Positions 55,497 to 64,000 of a DNA stretch of 64,000 nucleotides are shown here, piece after piece. The translations under genes were made by a program, and so were the position numbers. Every line of letters starts with the position of its first letter. Position 1 is the first letter of the stretch. Source of the stretch: Paenibacillus monticola (lineage in GTDB: Bacteria; Bacillota; Bacilli; Paenibacillales; Paenibacillaceae); NCBI RefSeq assembly GCF_009664975.1, contig NZ_WJXB01000001.1, positions 806,001 through 870,000 on the forward strand, read 5' to 3'. The notes under the pieces were generated by a model. That model was not told the DNA's origin and did no database searches. It saw nothing but the letters and a program-made list of their open reading frames with translations.

Positions 55497-56657
55497 ATGG
55501 ACAAAAAGGAGCTCGGTCTGACACCACCCATGGGGTGGAATTCATGGAATACCTTTACATGGGACATTAATGAGCAACTTATTCGTGAAGCCGCGGATAC
55601 ACTTGTTGCAGAGGGGTACAAGGATGCGGGATATGATTACATTGTTATTGATGACTGCTGGAGTCTGAAAGAAAGAGACGGGGAGGGGAAACTAGTTGTC
55701 GATCCTCTTAAATTTCCGAACGGAATGAAGGCGCTTGCAGAATATATTCATTTCAAGGGACTAAAATTCGGGATGTACTCTTGTGTAGGAACACATACCT
55801 GTGCGGGGTATCCAGGGAGCTTTGAACATGAGTTTCAGGATGCGGAATCATTGGCAGAATGGGGCGTCGATTTTTTAAAGTATGATTACTGCTTTAAGCC
55901 CAGACATATGTCGGGGGAACTGCTGTACAAACGAATGAGCCTCGCGCTTAAAAACTGCGGAAGAGACATACTGTTCTCAGCATGCAATTGGGGTGAGGAC
56001 AATGTGTATCATTGGATCCGTGAATCAGGCGCGCATATGTACCGATCCACAGGGGATATTCAGGATAGCTGGGATTCGATCAAGAGTTTAGCTTTATCAC
56101 AGCTTGATAAAGCCTGCTATACCGGAGCCTATTGCCATAATGATCTGGATATGCTGGTTGTCGGCATGTACGGAGGCAGCAACAGCGACTTTATCGGAAG
56201 CCAAGTCGGCGGTTGTAGTGATGTGGAGTACAAGACCCATTTTTCTTTATGGAGCATGATGGGGTCTCCGCTGATGATTGGCAGCGACGTCCGTAAAGCC
56301 AACCAGGCCACCAGGAATATTCTGATGAACCGGGATTTGATTGCCATTAATCAGGATGTGGAAGGCCGCGGTGCTTATCGCATCAAGCCGGAACCGCAGT
56401 GGTTTCATGGGGATGATGTGTTTATGCTGGTAAAAGTGTTAACGGGCGGAGACCTTGCTATAGGCTTCTTCAATCTGAGTGATGGTCAAAGGGAAATGTC
56501 GCTGCAATTCTGGGATTTCGGTCTTCCTTATGCTTCCGGAAAGTCGCTGTCGCTGTATGACTGCTGGGAGCATCAAGAAATCGGCGTATTCAGAGAAAGA
56601 TACGCTCCAGTAGTTCCGGCTCATGATTGTCTGATTGTACGAGCTAAATTAGTGTAA
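55497..56657 (+). CDS. Alpha-galactosidase, GH27
   Basis: 386-residue retaining enzyme with the GH27 TIM barrel (about 8-290) and a C-terminal beta domain. The start LGLTPPMGWNSWNTF is the family signature. Nucleophile is Asp130 in FLKYDYC and acid/base is Asp187 in STGDIQDSW. IDDCWSLKERD and CHNDLDMLVVG are further family motifs. No signal peptide. Removes alpha-linked galactose from galactomannan or decorated hemicellulose fragments; some relatives take beta-L-arabinopyranosides. ATG 55497 has only a weak ribosome site (AAAGGATG about 13 nt upstream). A small Cys-rich gene follows after 8 nt. Confidence 0.93.
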   Translation: MDKKELGLTPPMGWNSWNTFTWDINEQLIREAADTLVAEGYKDAGYDYIVIDDCWSLKERDGEGKLVVDPLKFPNGMKALAEYIHFKGLKFGMYSCVGTHTCAGYPGSFEHEFQDAESLAEWGVDFLKYDYCFKPRHMSGELLYKRMSLALKNCGRDILFSACNWGEDNVYHWIRESGAHMYRSTGDIQDSWDSIKSLALSQLDKACYTGAYCHNDLDMLVVGMYGGSNSDFIGSQVGGCSDVEYKTHFSLWSMMGSPLMIGSDVRKANQATRNILMNRDLIAINQDVEGRGAYRIKPEPQWFHGDDVFMLVKVLTGGDLAIGFFNLSDGQREMSLQFWDFGLPYASGKSLSLYDCWEHQEIGVFRERYAPVVPAHDCLIVRAKLV

Positions 56658-56665
56658 GGAATGGC

Positions 56666-56869
56666 ATGAACATGAATAGAACATGCAGAACATGCAAAGT
56701 CCCTTTAATGACGGATGATGTGGCAATATACCTGAAGCTTGTGACGCGCAACGCTCAAGATTTCCTGTGTATTGACTGTCTTGGTGAACAACTGAAATGC
56801 GGACGTGAACCCATTATGAAATTAATAACCTATTTCCGGGAATCGGGGAATTGTGTACTGTTTCGTTAA
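56666..56869 (+). CDS. Small Cys-rich protein, possible zinc ribbon
   Basis: 67 residues. Two CxxC pairs, CRTC near residue 7 and CIDC near residue 36, could bind one zinc, with a fifth Cys in LKCGREP. No membrane segment or signal peptide. ATG 56666 lies 8 nt after the GH27 stop with AAGGA upstream, so it is probably co-transcribed; ATG 56672 is an alternative start. I do not recognise a functional family. The size, clean ribosome site and paired cysteines argue for a real gene. Confidence 0.72.
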   Translation: MNMNRTCRTCKVPLMTDDVAIYLKLVTRNAQDFLCIDCLGEQLKCGREPIMKLITYFRESGNCVLFR

Positions 56870-56953
56870 GTCGTATTGTAGGCCCTATTGGCAGGTAGCG
56901 AAAGAAAGCATCGGAGAGATGCTGAACTGCATGACTGCTTGTCACAGGGGCTT

Positions 56954-57808
56954 CTACTTGAAATGAGAGCTAGTATTTCCGGCGTTATATGCCTTTTTAT
57001 ATTCCGAAGGAGTATACGAAGTTTCTTTCTTGAATACTTTTGAGAAATACAACGGGTCCTGGTAGCCAACCGAGTAGGCTATCGACTTCACAGATAAGTG
57101 AGAAGTTCTCAATAATTCACAGGCACGCTGAATCCTGAATGTGGTTAGGTAGCCAGATATGGACACTCCATTCTCTTCCTTAAACAATCGAAACAAGTAG
57201 CTTCGCTCAATTTTCACGTAGTCTACTACATCCAGAACAGACAGCGAAGGCTTCCAGAAGTTACTTTCGATATATTCCCGCGCTGATAATGTGTAATCCT
57301 TGGTTAGAAAAGCTTTATCACTAGGGTAGTACTCCATATAGTATGACAATAATAGATGAAGTTTGGCATCTGAACGCTCTCTTTCGAATGGCTCCAATTC
57401 GGCGCTCTTGCTCACATGAAACAATGGCCCCAGGTCTTGCGGAGATGCCACAACTACTGGAGAATTAGGCGTGAAATTAATCATCGACAAGAGGCGTGAG
57501 GCCTCCCCTCCGTAAAATTCAATCCAAAAATACTCCCATGGATCTAGCGGATCAGGATAATAGTATACTTCCATTTGAGGAAAAATAATAAAACTCTCGC
57601 CTGTTTCCAAAAAAAAAGTTGTATGTTGTGTCTTCAAATAACCCTTTCCGCTTACAATGTAATGGAGGGCAAAAACATCGCGGACACCCGGGCCCCATTT
57701 ATGCAAATTTGGAGGTTTATACCCACTACCTTTACAAATCGAACCCTCGCTGAAACCGTAACTAAATGACTTCATAGGCTGTACCCATATCCTTTGCATC
57801 AAGTTCAT
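56954..57808 (-). CDS. AraC family transcriptional regulator
   Basis: 284 residues. Cupin-like ligand domain (HYIVSGKGYLKTQHTTFFLE, FIIFPQMEVYYYPD, WEYFWIEFYGGEASRLL) followed by the AraC helix-turn-helix pair (VVDYVKIERSYLFRLFKE, VGYQDPLYFSKVFKKETSY). This is the MsmR/AraC-like sugar-responsive type. The start is uncertain: ATG 57808 has no clear ribosome site, and ATG 57775, with AAGGAT further upstream, would give the conserved MKSFSYGF N-terminus. It is divergent from another AraC gene; the GH27 gene converges on it from the left. Confidence 0.9.
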   Translation of the reverse strand: MNLMQRIWVQPMKSFSYGFSEGSICKGSGYKPPNLHKWGPGVRDVFALHYIVSGKGYLKTQHTTFFLETGESFIIFPQMEVYYYPDPLDPWEYFWIEFYGGEASRLLSMINFTPNSPVVVASPQDLGPLFHVSKSAELEPFERERSDAKLHLLLSYYMEYYPSDKAFLTKDYTLSAREYIESNFWKPSLSVLDVVDYVKIERSYLFRLFKEENGVSISGYLTTFRIQRACELLRTSHLSVKSIAYSVGYQDPLYFSKVFKKETSYTPSEYKKAYNAGNTSSHFK

Positions 57809-57924
57809 ATATTTTTAACAGTACATCTTAATTATACTATTGAATGTGAAACTATTAGATGACTAAAAGAAGTGAAGTTAGGTATAATTTATGTACAATA
57901 TAAGAAAATGAAAGTAGTGATTTG

Positions 57925-58752
57925 ATGGAACACTATATGAAACAAATGCTTGTCACTGCCTTGGATCGTTCGCTACCCATTTTCGTCGAGACGATGGGAT
58001 GGAATGAAAGGCAGGATGAGTTTAATCGGCCGCAAGGATATCACTGTTATCATTGGCTGCAGACAACCGGGGGGGAAGGTCAATTTGAAATTTCGGATAA
58101 AATAGTCACCTTGGCGCCAAATCAAGGGATTTTGCTGCAACCTAATGCTTCACATAGCTATGTAGCCCAGTCTAATCCTTGGTCGACCTGGTATATCACA
58201 TTTAATGGAAACCTTGCCCCATTCATTGTTTCTTCTCTTGGTTTGGCAACCTCCACAGTGATTAGCTGGGAACCCGGTTCCCGGCTATCTACTCTGCATA
58301 CAAGGAGTGAAAATTTGGCAAGGCAGAGCTTTGATTTCAACGGAATGGACGGTTCCGCTTTTGTATATCGTTTTCTTATGGACCTGAAAAGATATGGACA
58401 AGTGGATAACCAACGTTCCTTTTCCCAGCATACCGAAAGATTAATGCCATTCATTCGTTTTCTTGAAGAGAACTATTCTAACCCGGCTTTCGGATTAACC
58501 CAATTGGTAGAATACGCTGGCATCAGCTCGCAACGATTGAACTACCTATTCAGAATGACAACAGGGATGAGTCCTTACCAATACCTCATCCACTTGCGCA
58601 TTCAGAAATCCAAGGAGTACCTGATAAACGATAAAAAGCTCACCGTCAAGGCAATTGCCTCTTTGGTGGGCTTTTTGGATAGTAGTCATTTCGTGTACAC
58701 TTTCAGGAAAATTGAATCAAAGACTCCCCAGACTTTTCGCGATCTCAATTAA
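57925..58752 (+). CDS. AraC family transcriptional regulator
   Basis: 275 residues. Ligand domain with HYMKQMLVTALDRSLPIF and GQFEISDKIVTLAPNQGI. Helix-turn-helix pair LVEYAGISSQRLNYLFRM and VGFLDSSHFVYTFRKIESK. ATG 57925 is preferred over a TTG three bases earlier; the ribosome site (GAAAGTAGTGA) is weak. Its stop overlaps the convergent response-regulator stop by 4 nt (58749-58752), leaving no room for a terminator. Target genes are not adjacent apart from the divergent AraC gene, so its regulon is unclear. Confidence 0.9.
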   Translation: MEHYMKQMLVTALDRSLPIFVETMGWNERQDEFNRPQGYHCYHWLQTTGGEGQFEISDKIVTLAPNQGILLQPNASHSYVAQSNPWSTWYITFNGNLAPFIVSSLGLATSTVISWEPGSRLSTLHTRSENLARQSFDFNGMDGSAFVYRFLMDLKRYGQVDNQRSFSQHTERLMPFIRFLEENYSNPAFGLTQLVEYAGISSQRLNYLFRMTTGMSPYQYLIHLRIQKSKEYLINDKKLTVKAIASLVGFLDSSHFVYTFRKIESKTPQTFRDLN

Positions 58753-60341
58753 TGTGGCGTATTCTCCCTAAATTCTTGTGGTGTAACCCCAAATTGTTCT
58801 TTGAAAACCTTAATGAAATAGGTCGGGTTTTTATATCCCAAACGGTTCGCTATTTCATAAATTTTATATCTGCTGTCCTTCAATAAAAATACAGCCTTTT
58901 CCATCCGCAACCGCAACAGGTAGTCTGAAATGTTCTCCCCAGTTTCTCTCTTGAATACTTTGGATACATGGGTTGGATGCATATAGACGTAATCGGCGAT
59001 GGCCTGGAGGGAGACGTCTTCCGATAGGTGCTCTTGTACGAATTGATGAATTTGAGCTACTGCTGAATGACGGGATGCAGACAGTTCCGTGTTCATCTCA
59101 TTTTGCAGCCTGTCTAGCATGCTCGTAGCCCAATACTCTAGCTCACCAACATTCTTGATTTCTGTTGATACATGCAAGCGGTAATCTGCCAGCAGCCCAC
59201 CGTTCTTATGCACAAAGTATGAGAAAGCAGATTTAAGTGAGTAATTAATTTCAGAGAGATGTTCGTTCGAGCCACTATATTTTGCTCTCCATTCACGGAA
59301 GACTTCTTCCAGCTTCTCTTTTGCAGCCTCCCAGTTTCCCGCCTCAAGCAAATGGGGGAATAGAGGAGGTGAATATAGCGAGGAGACAACATGGGACACT
59401 GGTTTAACGTTATCTCCGCCAAGTCGGACAATGAAGTCGTTGTCGTAGCCGATTTGGGAACGAATCGTGGCAACGCAGCGTTGGTAAAGATCCTCCATAG
59501 AGGCAGGAAAGGAGCCCGAAGGTGACAGAATAACGGAAATGGTGAGATGAAGCAATTGATTGACAATTTGCCTCATATGATCCGCAATCTGTTCCAAAGG
59601 GTGATCATTCATGTTCTCTTCACCGCAATTTACAATGAACAATATATGGCCGTATAAGTCTTCGCAGCTCCAAGTCTTGAATTGGTGGGACAGCAACTCC
59701 TCTACGATATTTGTAACGGCAAAGCCGGTAAGAGACATTTCCGACGGTCCATACCGCTTATGATGATCCTCTATGCGAATAAGGATCAGCGATATGGTAT
59801 CGCCGAGCCCGATCGGAATATCGTATAAGACCAATTGTTCGGTCAATTTCCCCTCTTGTAACACTCGTCCCTGAATCAAATTGTTCAATAAATTGGAACG
59901 CAGAATTGGCAAATTGCGATAAACCATAGCTTGCGATTGTACATATGCCATTAACTGCTCTCGTTCCGCAAGCAAAGTATCAGCGGCCTCTTTAACGGCA
60001 GCGAGTAGTTCTTCATCCTTTACTGGTTTGAGAAAATAATGAGAAGCCTTATGTTTCAGCCCTTGCTGCACATATTCAAATTCTGCATGGCCAGTAAGCA
60101 GAATACATTCCGTTTGCGGCCATTTGCACTTGATCGCTTTTATCAGTTCGATACCATTCATACCAGGCATGCGAACATCGGTTACGACAATGTCAGCGGC
60201 ATTCTTATCCATGACGTCCAGAGCCTGTTTGCCGGAATACGCGGAGAATACGCTGGTAATGCCAGCTTGTTCCCAGGATATGCTTGCGGTCATGCTTTCA
60301 ACCAAGTGCTCTTCATCATCCACGATTAACAGCTTCATCAT
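58749..60341 (-). CDS. Response regulator, YesN-like (REC + AraC HTH)
   Basis: 530 residues. Receiver MMKLLIVDDEE with Asp55 in VVTDVRMPGMNG and Lys in YFLKP. A middle region of about 300 residues precedes the AraC helix-turn-helix pair (IADYVYMHPTHVSKVFKRE, LGYKNPTYFIKVFKEQFGV). The start (ATGATG at 60341) lies 26 nt inside the end of the kinase gene, so translation is coupled. It belongs with the kinase and two permeases upstream on the minus strand, and probably activates that importer. Confidence 0.95.
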   Translation of the reverse strand: MMKLLIVDDEEHLVESMTASISWEQAGITSVFSAYSGKQALDVMDKNAADIVVTDVRMPGMNGIELIKAIKCKWPQTECILLTGHAEFEYVQQGLKHKASHYFLKPVKDEELLAAVKEAADTLLAEREQLMAYVQSQAMVYRNLPILRSNLLNNLIQGRVLQEGKLTEQLVLYDIPIGLGDTISLILIRIEDHHKRYGPSEMSLTGFAVTNIVEELLSHQFKTWSCEDLYGHILFIVNCGEENMNDHPLEQIADHMRQIVNQLLHLTISVILSPSGSFPASMEDLYQRCVATIRSQIGYDNDFIVRLGGDNVKPVSHVVSSLYSPPLFPHLLEAGNWEAAKEKLEEVFREWRAKYSGSNEHLSEINYSLKSAFSYFVHKNGGLLADYRLHVSTEIKNVGELEYWATSMLDRLQNEMNTELSASRHSAVAQIHQFVQEHLSEDVSLQAIADYVYMHPTHVSKVFKRETGENISDYLLRLRMEKAVFLLKDSRYKIYEIANRLGYKNPTYFIKVFKEQFGVTPQEFRENTPH

Positions 60342-62076
60342 CCACCGCCTTCTCTGTCCAATGTAACTCTACTCGCAGTCCTGAAACCGCATTTATCGAA
60401 AGTCTTACGCCGGAATCCACTCCATAACGGAGCTGGAGCCGCCGATGCACGTTCAGAAGACCGCAGGCCTCCGACCTTTCGCCATGCCGGCTTATCAATT
60501 GTTTCTGAAGGTCATGAAGCCGTTCGAATGTCATGGAACCGCCATTATCATCTATAATCAGTGAATACTCGTTGCCGGTGCAGCTACCCGTAATCGTTAC
60601 AATTCCATCGTCTTCCAATGCTTCAACCCCATGGATCAGAGCATTCTCGACAATGGGCTGGAGAATTAATCTGGGCACCTCAATGTCCATCATGACGTTC
60701 TCCACATCAATCCTGTATCTAATGCGGTTCATCCGCATCTGATGAATACTCAGGTAATCGGCAGCGTTCTTTAACTCATCCGCCAGCGTAACCAATTGTT
60801 TCTCTACTCGAGTCGTATAGCGATAATAATCGGACAGGTGATAAGCCATTTGAAGAACTGCGTCTTTCCTGTTCAACTTGGTCATGCTGATCACATAGGA
60901 CAGACTGTTATACAAAAAATGCGGATTGATTTGTGATTGCAGCTGCTTGAGCTCCGCTTCGTGCGTAAGAAGCTGCTGCTCCAACACATTCTCAATGAGT
61001 TGCTGAATTTGATCGGACATTTCATTGAATCTGGATATTATGAGCCGGAATTCGTTCTTCACCTGAAGTGAAATTCTTGTTTTGTATTGTCCCATCTTGA
61101 TTTGCTGCACTCCTCTTACAAGAGCGCGCAAGGGTACCTGAACATTGCGGTACAATAACCAGGATACTACAATACCTACGATGAGCAACAGTCCAAGGAC
61201 AAGATAGGCGAACCGATTGGTCATTCGTAAAGGAGTTAGAATCTCAGATAAAGGCACCATGTTGACCACATACCCGTCCAGTACCTGTACATCAGAATAC
61301 GAAAGAAGATATGAAACTCCGTTTACATTTAAAGTAATGTCGCCCTCATCTGCCAGCTGTGTCTTTTTTAAAGCGGATACAGCTTCTCTAAGAAGAACGG
61401 GAGGAAAAGAGCTTGTTGATAAAAATGTGTCATTTGGCTTATAAAATAACGCTTCACCGACTCCTTGTGACTTAAACTTATCTAGCATACGGATCACGTT
61501 GCTCATGTCAAAGCTGATTTCGATGATGGAATTGGCTTTGGCGATGCCGCCACCCGCATCGTACGGTTCGGCGGTCAGGTGGATCACCTTTCCCTGTTTA
61601 TCTGTTTTATCATCGTGTAAAATAAAATTCCAATTTTCCTTGCTCAGCCTCTGAAGACGTTCCGGATCAAACGAAGTTCCATGTATTGTGGAAATGGTTT
61701 GTCCGGAACGTGGGGAATAGACGGTTACTTCGTTGATCCATTCGGTCGAGGCACTTTGCAAATAAAGCTTGTCCTGAATAATTTTTTTTTTGCTGATTTG
61801 TTCGTAGTAGCTGGAATTCAGCAAAGACAAATCTTGAAATTCAATGACGTTCGGATCACGAATCAAGATGTAGGTGAATGTTTCCAACTGCATAATAATA
61901 TTGTCCATTTGCGTGGCTAAGGTAGATAGCCTGCTAATACTCGATTGTTTGATTTGACCAGTAATCAAGTTCTCATTGACTCGGTTGGAATAAATAGACA
62001 GAATTAATACAGGCAGTAACAATAAGATAAGCGAACCGACTAGTTTGGAGAAGAGACTGCGTTCCTTATTACTCAT
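60316..62076 (-). CDS. Sensor histidine kinase, YesM-like
   Basis: 586-residue membrane kinase. Segment one near residues 11-28 (LVGSLILLLLPVLILSIY), an extracytoplasmic sensor to about 285, and segment two near 290-310 (YLVLGLLLIVGIVVSWLL). HAMP, His_kinase and HATPase_c domains follow. His386 in QINPHFLYNSLS is the phosphorylation site. ATP-binding boxes are ENALIHGV and DDNGGSM; the latter departs from the usual DNGxGM pattern. ATG 62076 follows AGGAG. It follows two permease genes and overlaps its response regulator. Confidence 0.95.
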   Translation of the reverse strand: MSNKERSLFSKLVGSLILLLLPVLILSIYSNRVNENLITGQIKQSSISRLSTLATQMDNIIMQLETFTYILIRDPNVIEFQDLSLLNSSYYEQISKKKIIQDKLYLQSASTEWINEVTVYSPRSGQTISTIHGTSFDPERLQRLSKENWNFILHDDKTDKQGKVIHLTAEPYDAGGGIAKANSIIEISFDMSNVIRMLDKFKSQGVGEALFYKPNDTFLSTSSFPPVLLREAVSALKKTQLADEGDITLNVNGVSYLLSYSDVQVLDGYVVNMVPLSEILTPLRMTNRFAYLVLGLLLIVGIVVSWLLYRNVQVPLRALVRGVQQIKMGQYKTRISLQVKNEFRLIISRFNEMSDQIQQLIENVLEQQLLTHEAELKQLQSQINPHFLYNSLSYVISMTKLNRKDAVLQMAYHLSDYYRYTTRVEKQLVTLADELKNAADYLSIHQMRMNRIRYRIDVENVMMDIEVPRLILQPIVENALIHGVEALEDDGIVTITGSCTGNEYSLIIDDNGGSMTFERLHDLQKQLISRHGERSEACGLLNVHRRLQLRYGVDSGVRLSINAVSGLRVELHWTEKAVDDEAVNRG

Positions 62077-62106
62077 CCGCTTTGACTCCTAAGTTTTTTG
62101 CCAATC

Positions 62107-62976
62107 TTATTCTTTAACTGCTCCCATCGTCAACCCTTGCACGAAAAACCTTTGCAGGAATGGATAAACCAACAGGATCGGAAGTGCTCCAATCAATATT
62201 TGAGCAGAGCGAACGGTTCTTTCTGACAGAATCTGCAACTGTCCGGGGTCTATATTCGTATTCCTCATGTCGCCGCCTTGAATGATTGTCTGTAGAAACG
62301 TCGCAAGAGGATATTTCCGGTAATCAGTCATATAAATCAATCCGTCAAACCATGAATTCCAGTGCCACACCATCGAAAACAAGGATAAGGTGGCTAGGGA
62401 AGGAAGAGATAAAGGAAGATAGATTGTGATCAACGATCTCAGATAACCAGCTCCATCTATACTAGCCGCTTCTTCAAGTTCTTTCGGAATTGCGCGAAAA
62501 AATTGCATCATGAGGATCGTGTTAAACACGTTAACGGCAGAAGGAAGTATAAGTACCCATAGCGTATTGGTTAAATGAAGCTGCGTTACCAGCATATAAG
62601 TCGGAATCAGGCCACCGTTAAACAGCATTGTAAAGACAAAAAACCAAGAATAAAATCCTCTGCCGTAAAACGAACGTGATAGAGTATACGCGGCGGTAAC
62701 TGTCAATGCCATAGACAGCAAGGTTCCGGAGAGTGTTCTTTCCATGGATAAGACCAGCGACCGCAGAAATAAAGGATTCGTAAGCGTTCTTGAGTAAGCC
62801 TCAGCCGTAAATCCAACCGGCCAGAAAAAAACTTGATTGGCCGTAGCAGCCGAACTCGAACTGAAAGATACGGCAGCAACGTGAACAAGCGGAAGAATGC
62901 ACAAAATGGATATTACTGTTAGAAGCAATGTATTGGTTACTGTAAACCATCGATAACCGATTGTCTTGTGATACAT
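62107..62976 (-). CDS. Sugar ABC transporter permease, LplC/YtcP type
   Basis: 289-residue permease. Segment one is TLLLTVISILCILPLVHVAA near residues 15-35. The external loop has FWPVGFTAEAYSRTL. The EAA loop is LEEAASIDGAGYLRSLITIY and the C-terminus is FVQGLTMGAVKE. ATG 62976 has AGGCAGG upstream and starts 19 nt after the preceding permease stop. The kinase gene follows after 30 nt, so importer and kinase are likely one transcript. No binding-protein gene is next to it in the window. Confidence 0.94.
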   Translation of the reverse strand: MYHKTIGYRWFTVTNTLLLTVISILCILPLVHVAAVSFSSSSAATANQVFFWPVGFTAEAYSRTLTNPLFLRSLVLSMERTLSGTLLSMALTVTAAYTLSRSFYGRGFYSWFFVFTMLFNGGLIPTYMLVTQLHLTNTLWVLILPSAVNVFNTILMMQFFRAIPKELEEAASIDGAGYLRSLITIYLPLSLPSLATLSLFSMVWHWNSWFDGLIYMTDYRKYPLATFLQTIIQGGDMRNTNIDPGQLQILSERTVRSAQILIGALPILLVYPFLQRFFVQGLTMGAVKE

Positions 62977-62995
62977 AGGATCAACCTGCCTTTAC

Positions 62996-63907
62996 TTAGA
63001 AAATGCGATAATTTCCAAACCGGTGAGCAAGTCGATAGGCCGTAACAATCAGGATGAAACTAATTACTGATTTGAATAAACCGACTGCTGTTGCGAAACT
63101 GAACGAACCGTCCATGAGACCCACCCTGTAAACGAAGGTATCGATTATATCTCCTTCACGGTAAACGAGCGGATTGTACAGATTGAATATCTGGTCAAAG
63201 CCGGCGTTAAGGATGTTGCCAAGCGCCAACGTTCCAACAACCAGAATGACAGGTACTAGCGACGGCAAGGTGATATGGAAGGTTTGCTTAAGGCGGCTTG
63301 CACCGTCAATTTCGGCTGCTTCGTACAACGACATGTTAATACCGCTCATTGCTGCGAGATAGATAATCGCGGAAAAGCCGAATTCTTTCCACACATCGCT
63401 GATCACGACTGTTATCCGAAACCAGGTGCCGTCTCCGAGAAAAAAGATAGTATTGGCTCCGAATAAAGTCAATAAATGATTAACAATCCCTTTATTCCCT
63501 AATATGTCAGTTAGAATACCACCTAGAATAACCCAAGACAAAAAATGCGGAAGATAAACTAATGTCTGTACAAATCTTTTGAATAGAATTGCGCGAATTT
63601 CATTAAGAAGTAAGGCGAAAGTGATTGGGACTATGATATTGGCTGTGATTTTAAGTGAAGCAATAAGTAAGGTGTTAAAAATTACTTGTCTGCTGTCGGG
63701 ATAGGTAAACATATATTTAAAATGTTCAAAGCCAACCCATGGCGAATGTAGAAAGCCTAGACGAGGCTTAAAATCCTGAAAAGCCATTAGTAGTCCCGTC
63801 ATTGGCGCATAATTAAATATGAGCAAACAGATTACAGATGGCAGTATGAGCAAATGTAGAGGTAGTTGACGAAAAAACCTCGTCTTGCTCTTCTTCCATT
63901 CCATCAT
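62996..63907 (-). CDS. Sugar ABC transporter permease, LplB type
   Basis: 303 residues. The first membrane segment (LHLLILPSVICLLIFNYAPM) is followed by the LplB hallmark TGLLMAFQDF. The EAA loop is LYEAAEIDGASRLKQTFHIT, and the C-terminus is AYRLAHRFGNYRIF. The frame stays open to 63973, but ATG 63907 (ATGATG) is preferred because GAGGAG lies 9 nt upstream and family members start near there. First visible gene of the minus-strand operon. The 93 nt to the window edge hold no recognisable gene; a binding-protein gene could lie beyond. Confidence 0.92.
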   Translation of the reverse strand: MMEWKKSKTRFFRQLPLHLLILPSVICLLIFNYAPMTGLLMAFQDFKPRLGFLHSPWVGFEHFKYMFTYPDSRQVIFNTLLIASLKITANIIVPITFALLLNEIRAILFKRFVQTLVYLPHFLSWVILGGILTDILGNKGIVNHLLTLFGANTIFFLGDGTWFRITVVISDVWKEFGFSAIIYLAAMSGINMSLYEAAEIDGASRLKQTFHITLPSLVPVILVVGTLALGNILNAGFDQIFNLYNPLVYREGDIIDTFVYRVGLMDGSFSFATAVGLFKSVISFILIVTAYRLAHRFGNYRIF

Positions 63908-64000
63908 CCAGACAACTCCTCTTTTTATAATTTGGAAATATGAGATAGGCATTGCGTCGATGTCGCTCCGCAAGGCCTATCCGAGACCAAACCTTCTATT

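Overview
The window looks like chromosomal DNA of a Paenibacillus-type soil bacterium (Bacillota, Paenibacillaceae). This is inferred from the gene content: YesM/YesN-like histidine kinases paired with AraC-domain response regulators, Lpl-type sugar importers that lack an ATPase gene, strong AGGAGG ribosome binding sites, and CcpA cre-like sites. No RNA genes, CRISPR arrays, phage genes or intact insertion sequences were seen. Nearly the whole 64 kb is one hemicellulose-utilisation region for arabinoxylan or glucuronoxylan, with a xyloglucan side-chain module.

Layout. 1-1426: 3' part of a GH67 alpha-glucuronidase. 1573-6957: importer permease pair plus a two-component system. 7054-10036: AraC regulator divergent from an unrecognised protein that resembles an (alpha/alpha)6 glycosidase. 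10244-13754: permease-permease-lipoprotein importer. 13850-14524: decayed GH95 gene. 14570-18652: AraC regulator divergent from a GH2 beta-galactosidase. 18729-22030: two-component system flanked by remnants of solute-binding-protein genes. 22114-26759: GH8 exo-oligoxylanase divergent from two GH43 enzymes. 26848-32580: AraC regulator divergent from GH31 and GH95. 32894-41568: lipoprotein and two permeases followed by response regulator, kinase, response regulator. 41664-45700: GH10 xylanase and two GH43 enzymes. 45861-51055: AraC regulator divergent from a GH43 enzyme and two esterases. 51197-54908 (minus): importer. 55497-56869: GH27 alpha-galactosidase and a small Cys-rich protein. 56954-58752: two divergent AraC regulators. 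58749-63907 (minus): response regulator, kinase and two permeases.

How the genes may work together (inference). The glycosidases and esterases that can be inspected here show no signal peptide, so the region appears built to import oligosaccharides and finish them in the cytoplasm. Side groups would be removed by GH67 (glucuronate), GH43 (arabinose), the esterases (acyl groups), GH27 and GH2 (galactose), GH95 (fucose) and GH31 (xylose of xyloglucan). GH10, GH8 and the GH43 beta-xylosidase would cut the xylan backbone. The four two-component systems probably sense extracellular sugars and switch on the neighbouring importers. The six stand-alone AraC proteins probably respond to intracellular sugars. 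Cre-like sites suggest carbon catabolite repression. No transporter ATPase is present, so a shared MsmX-type ATPase encoded elsewhere is expected.
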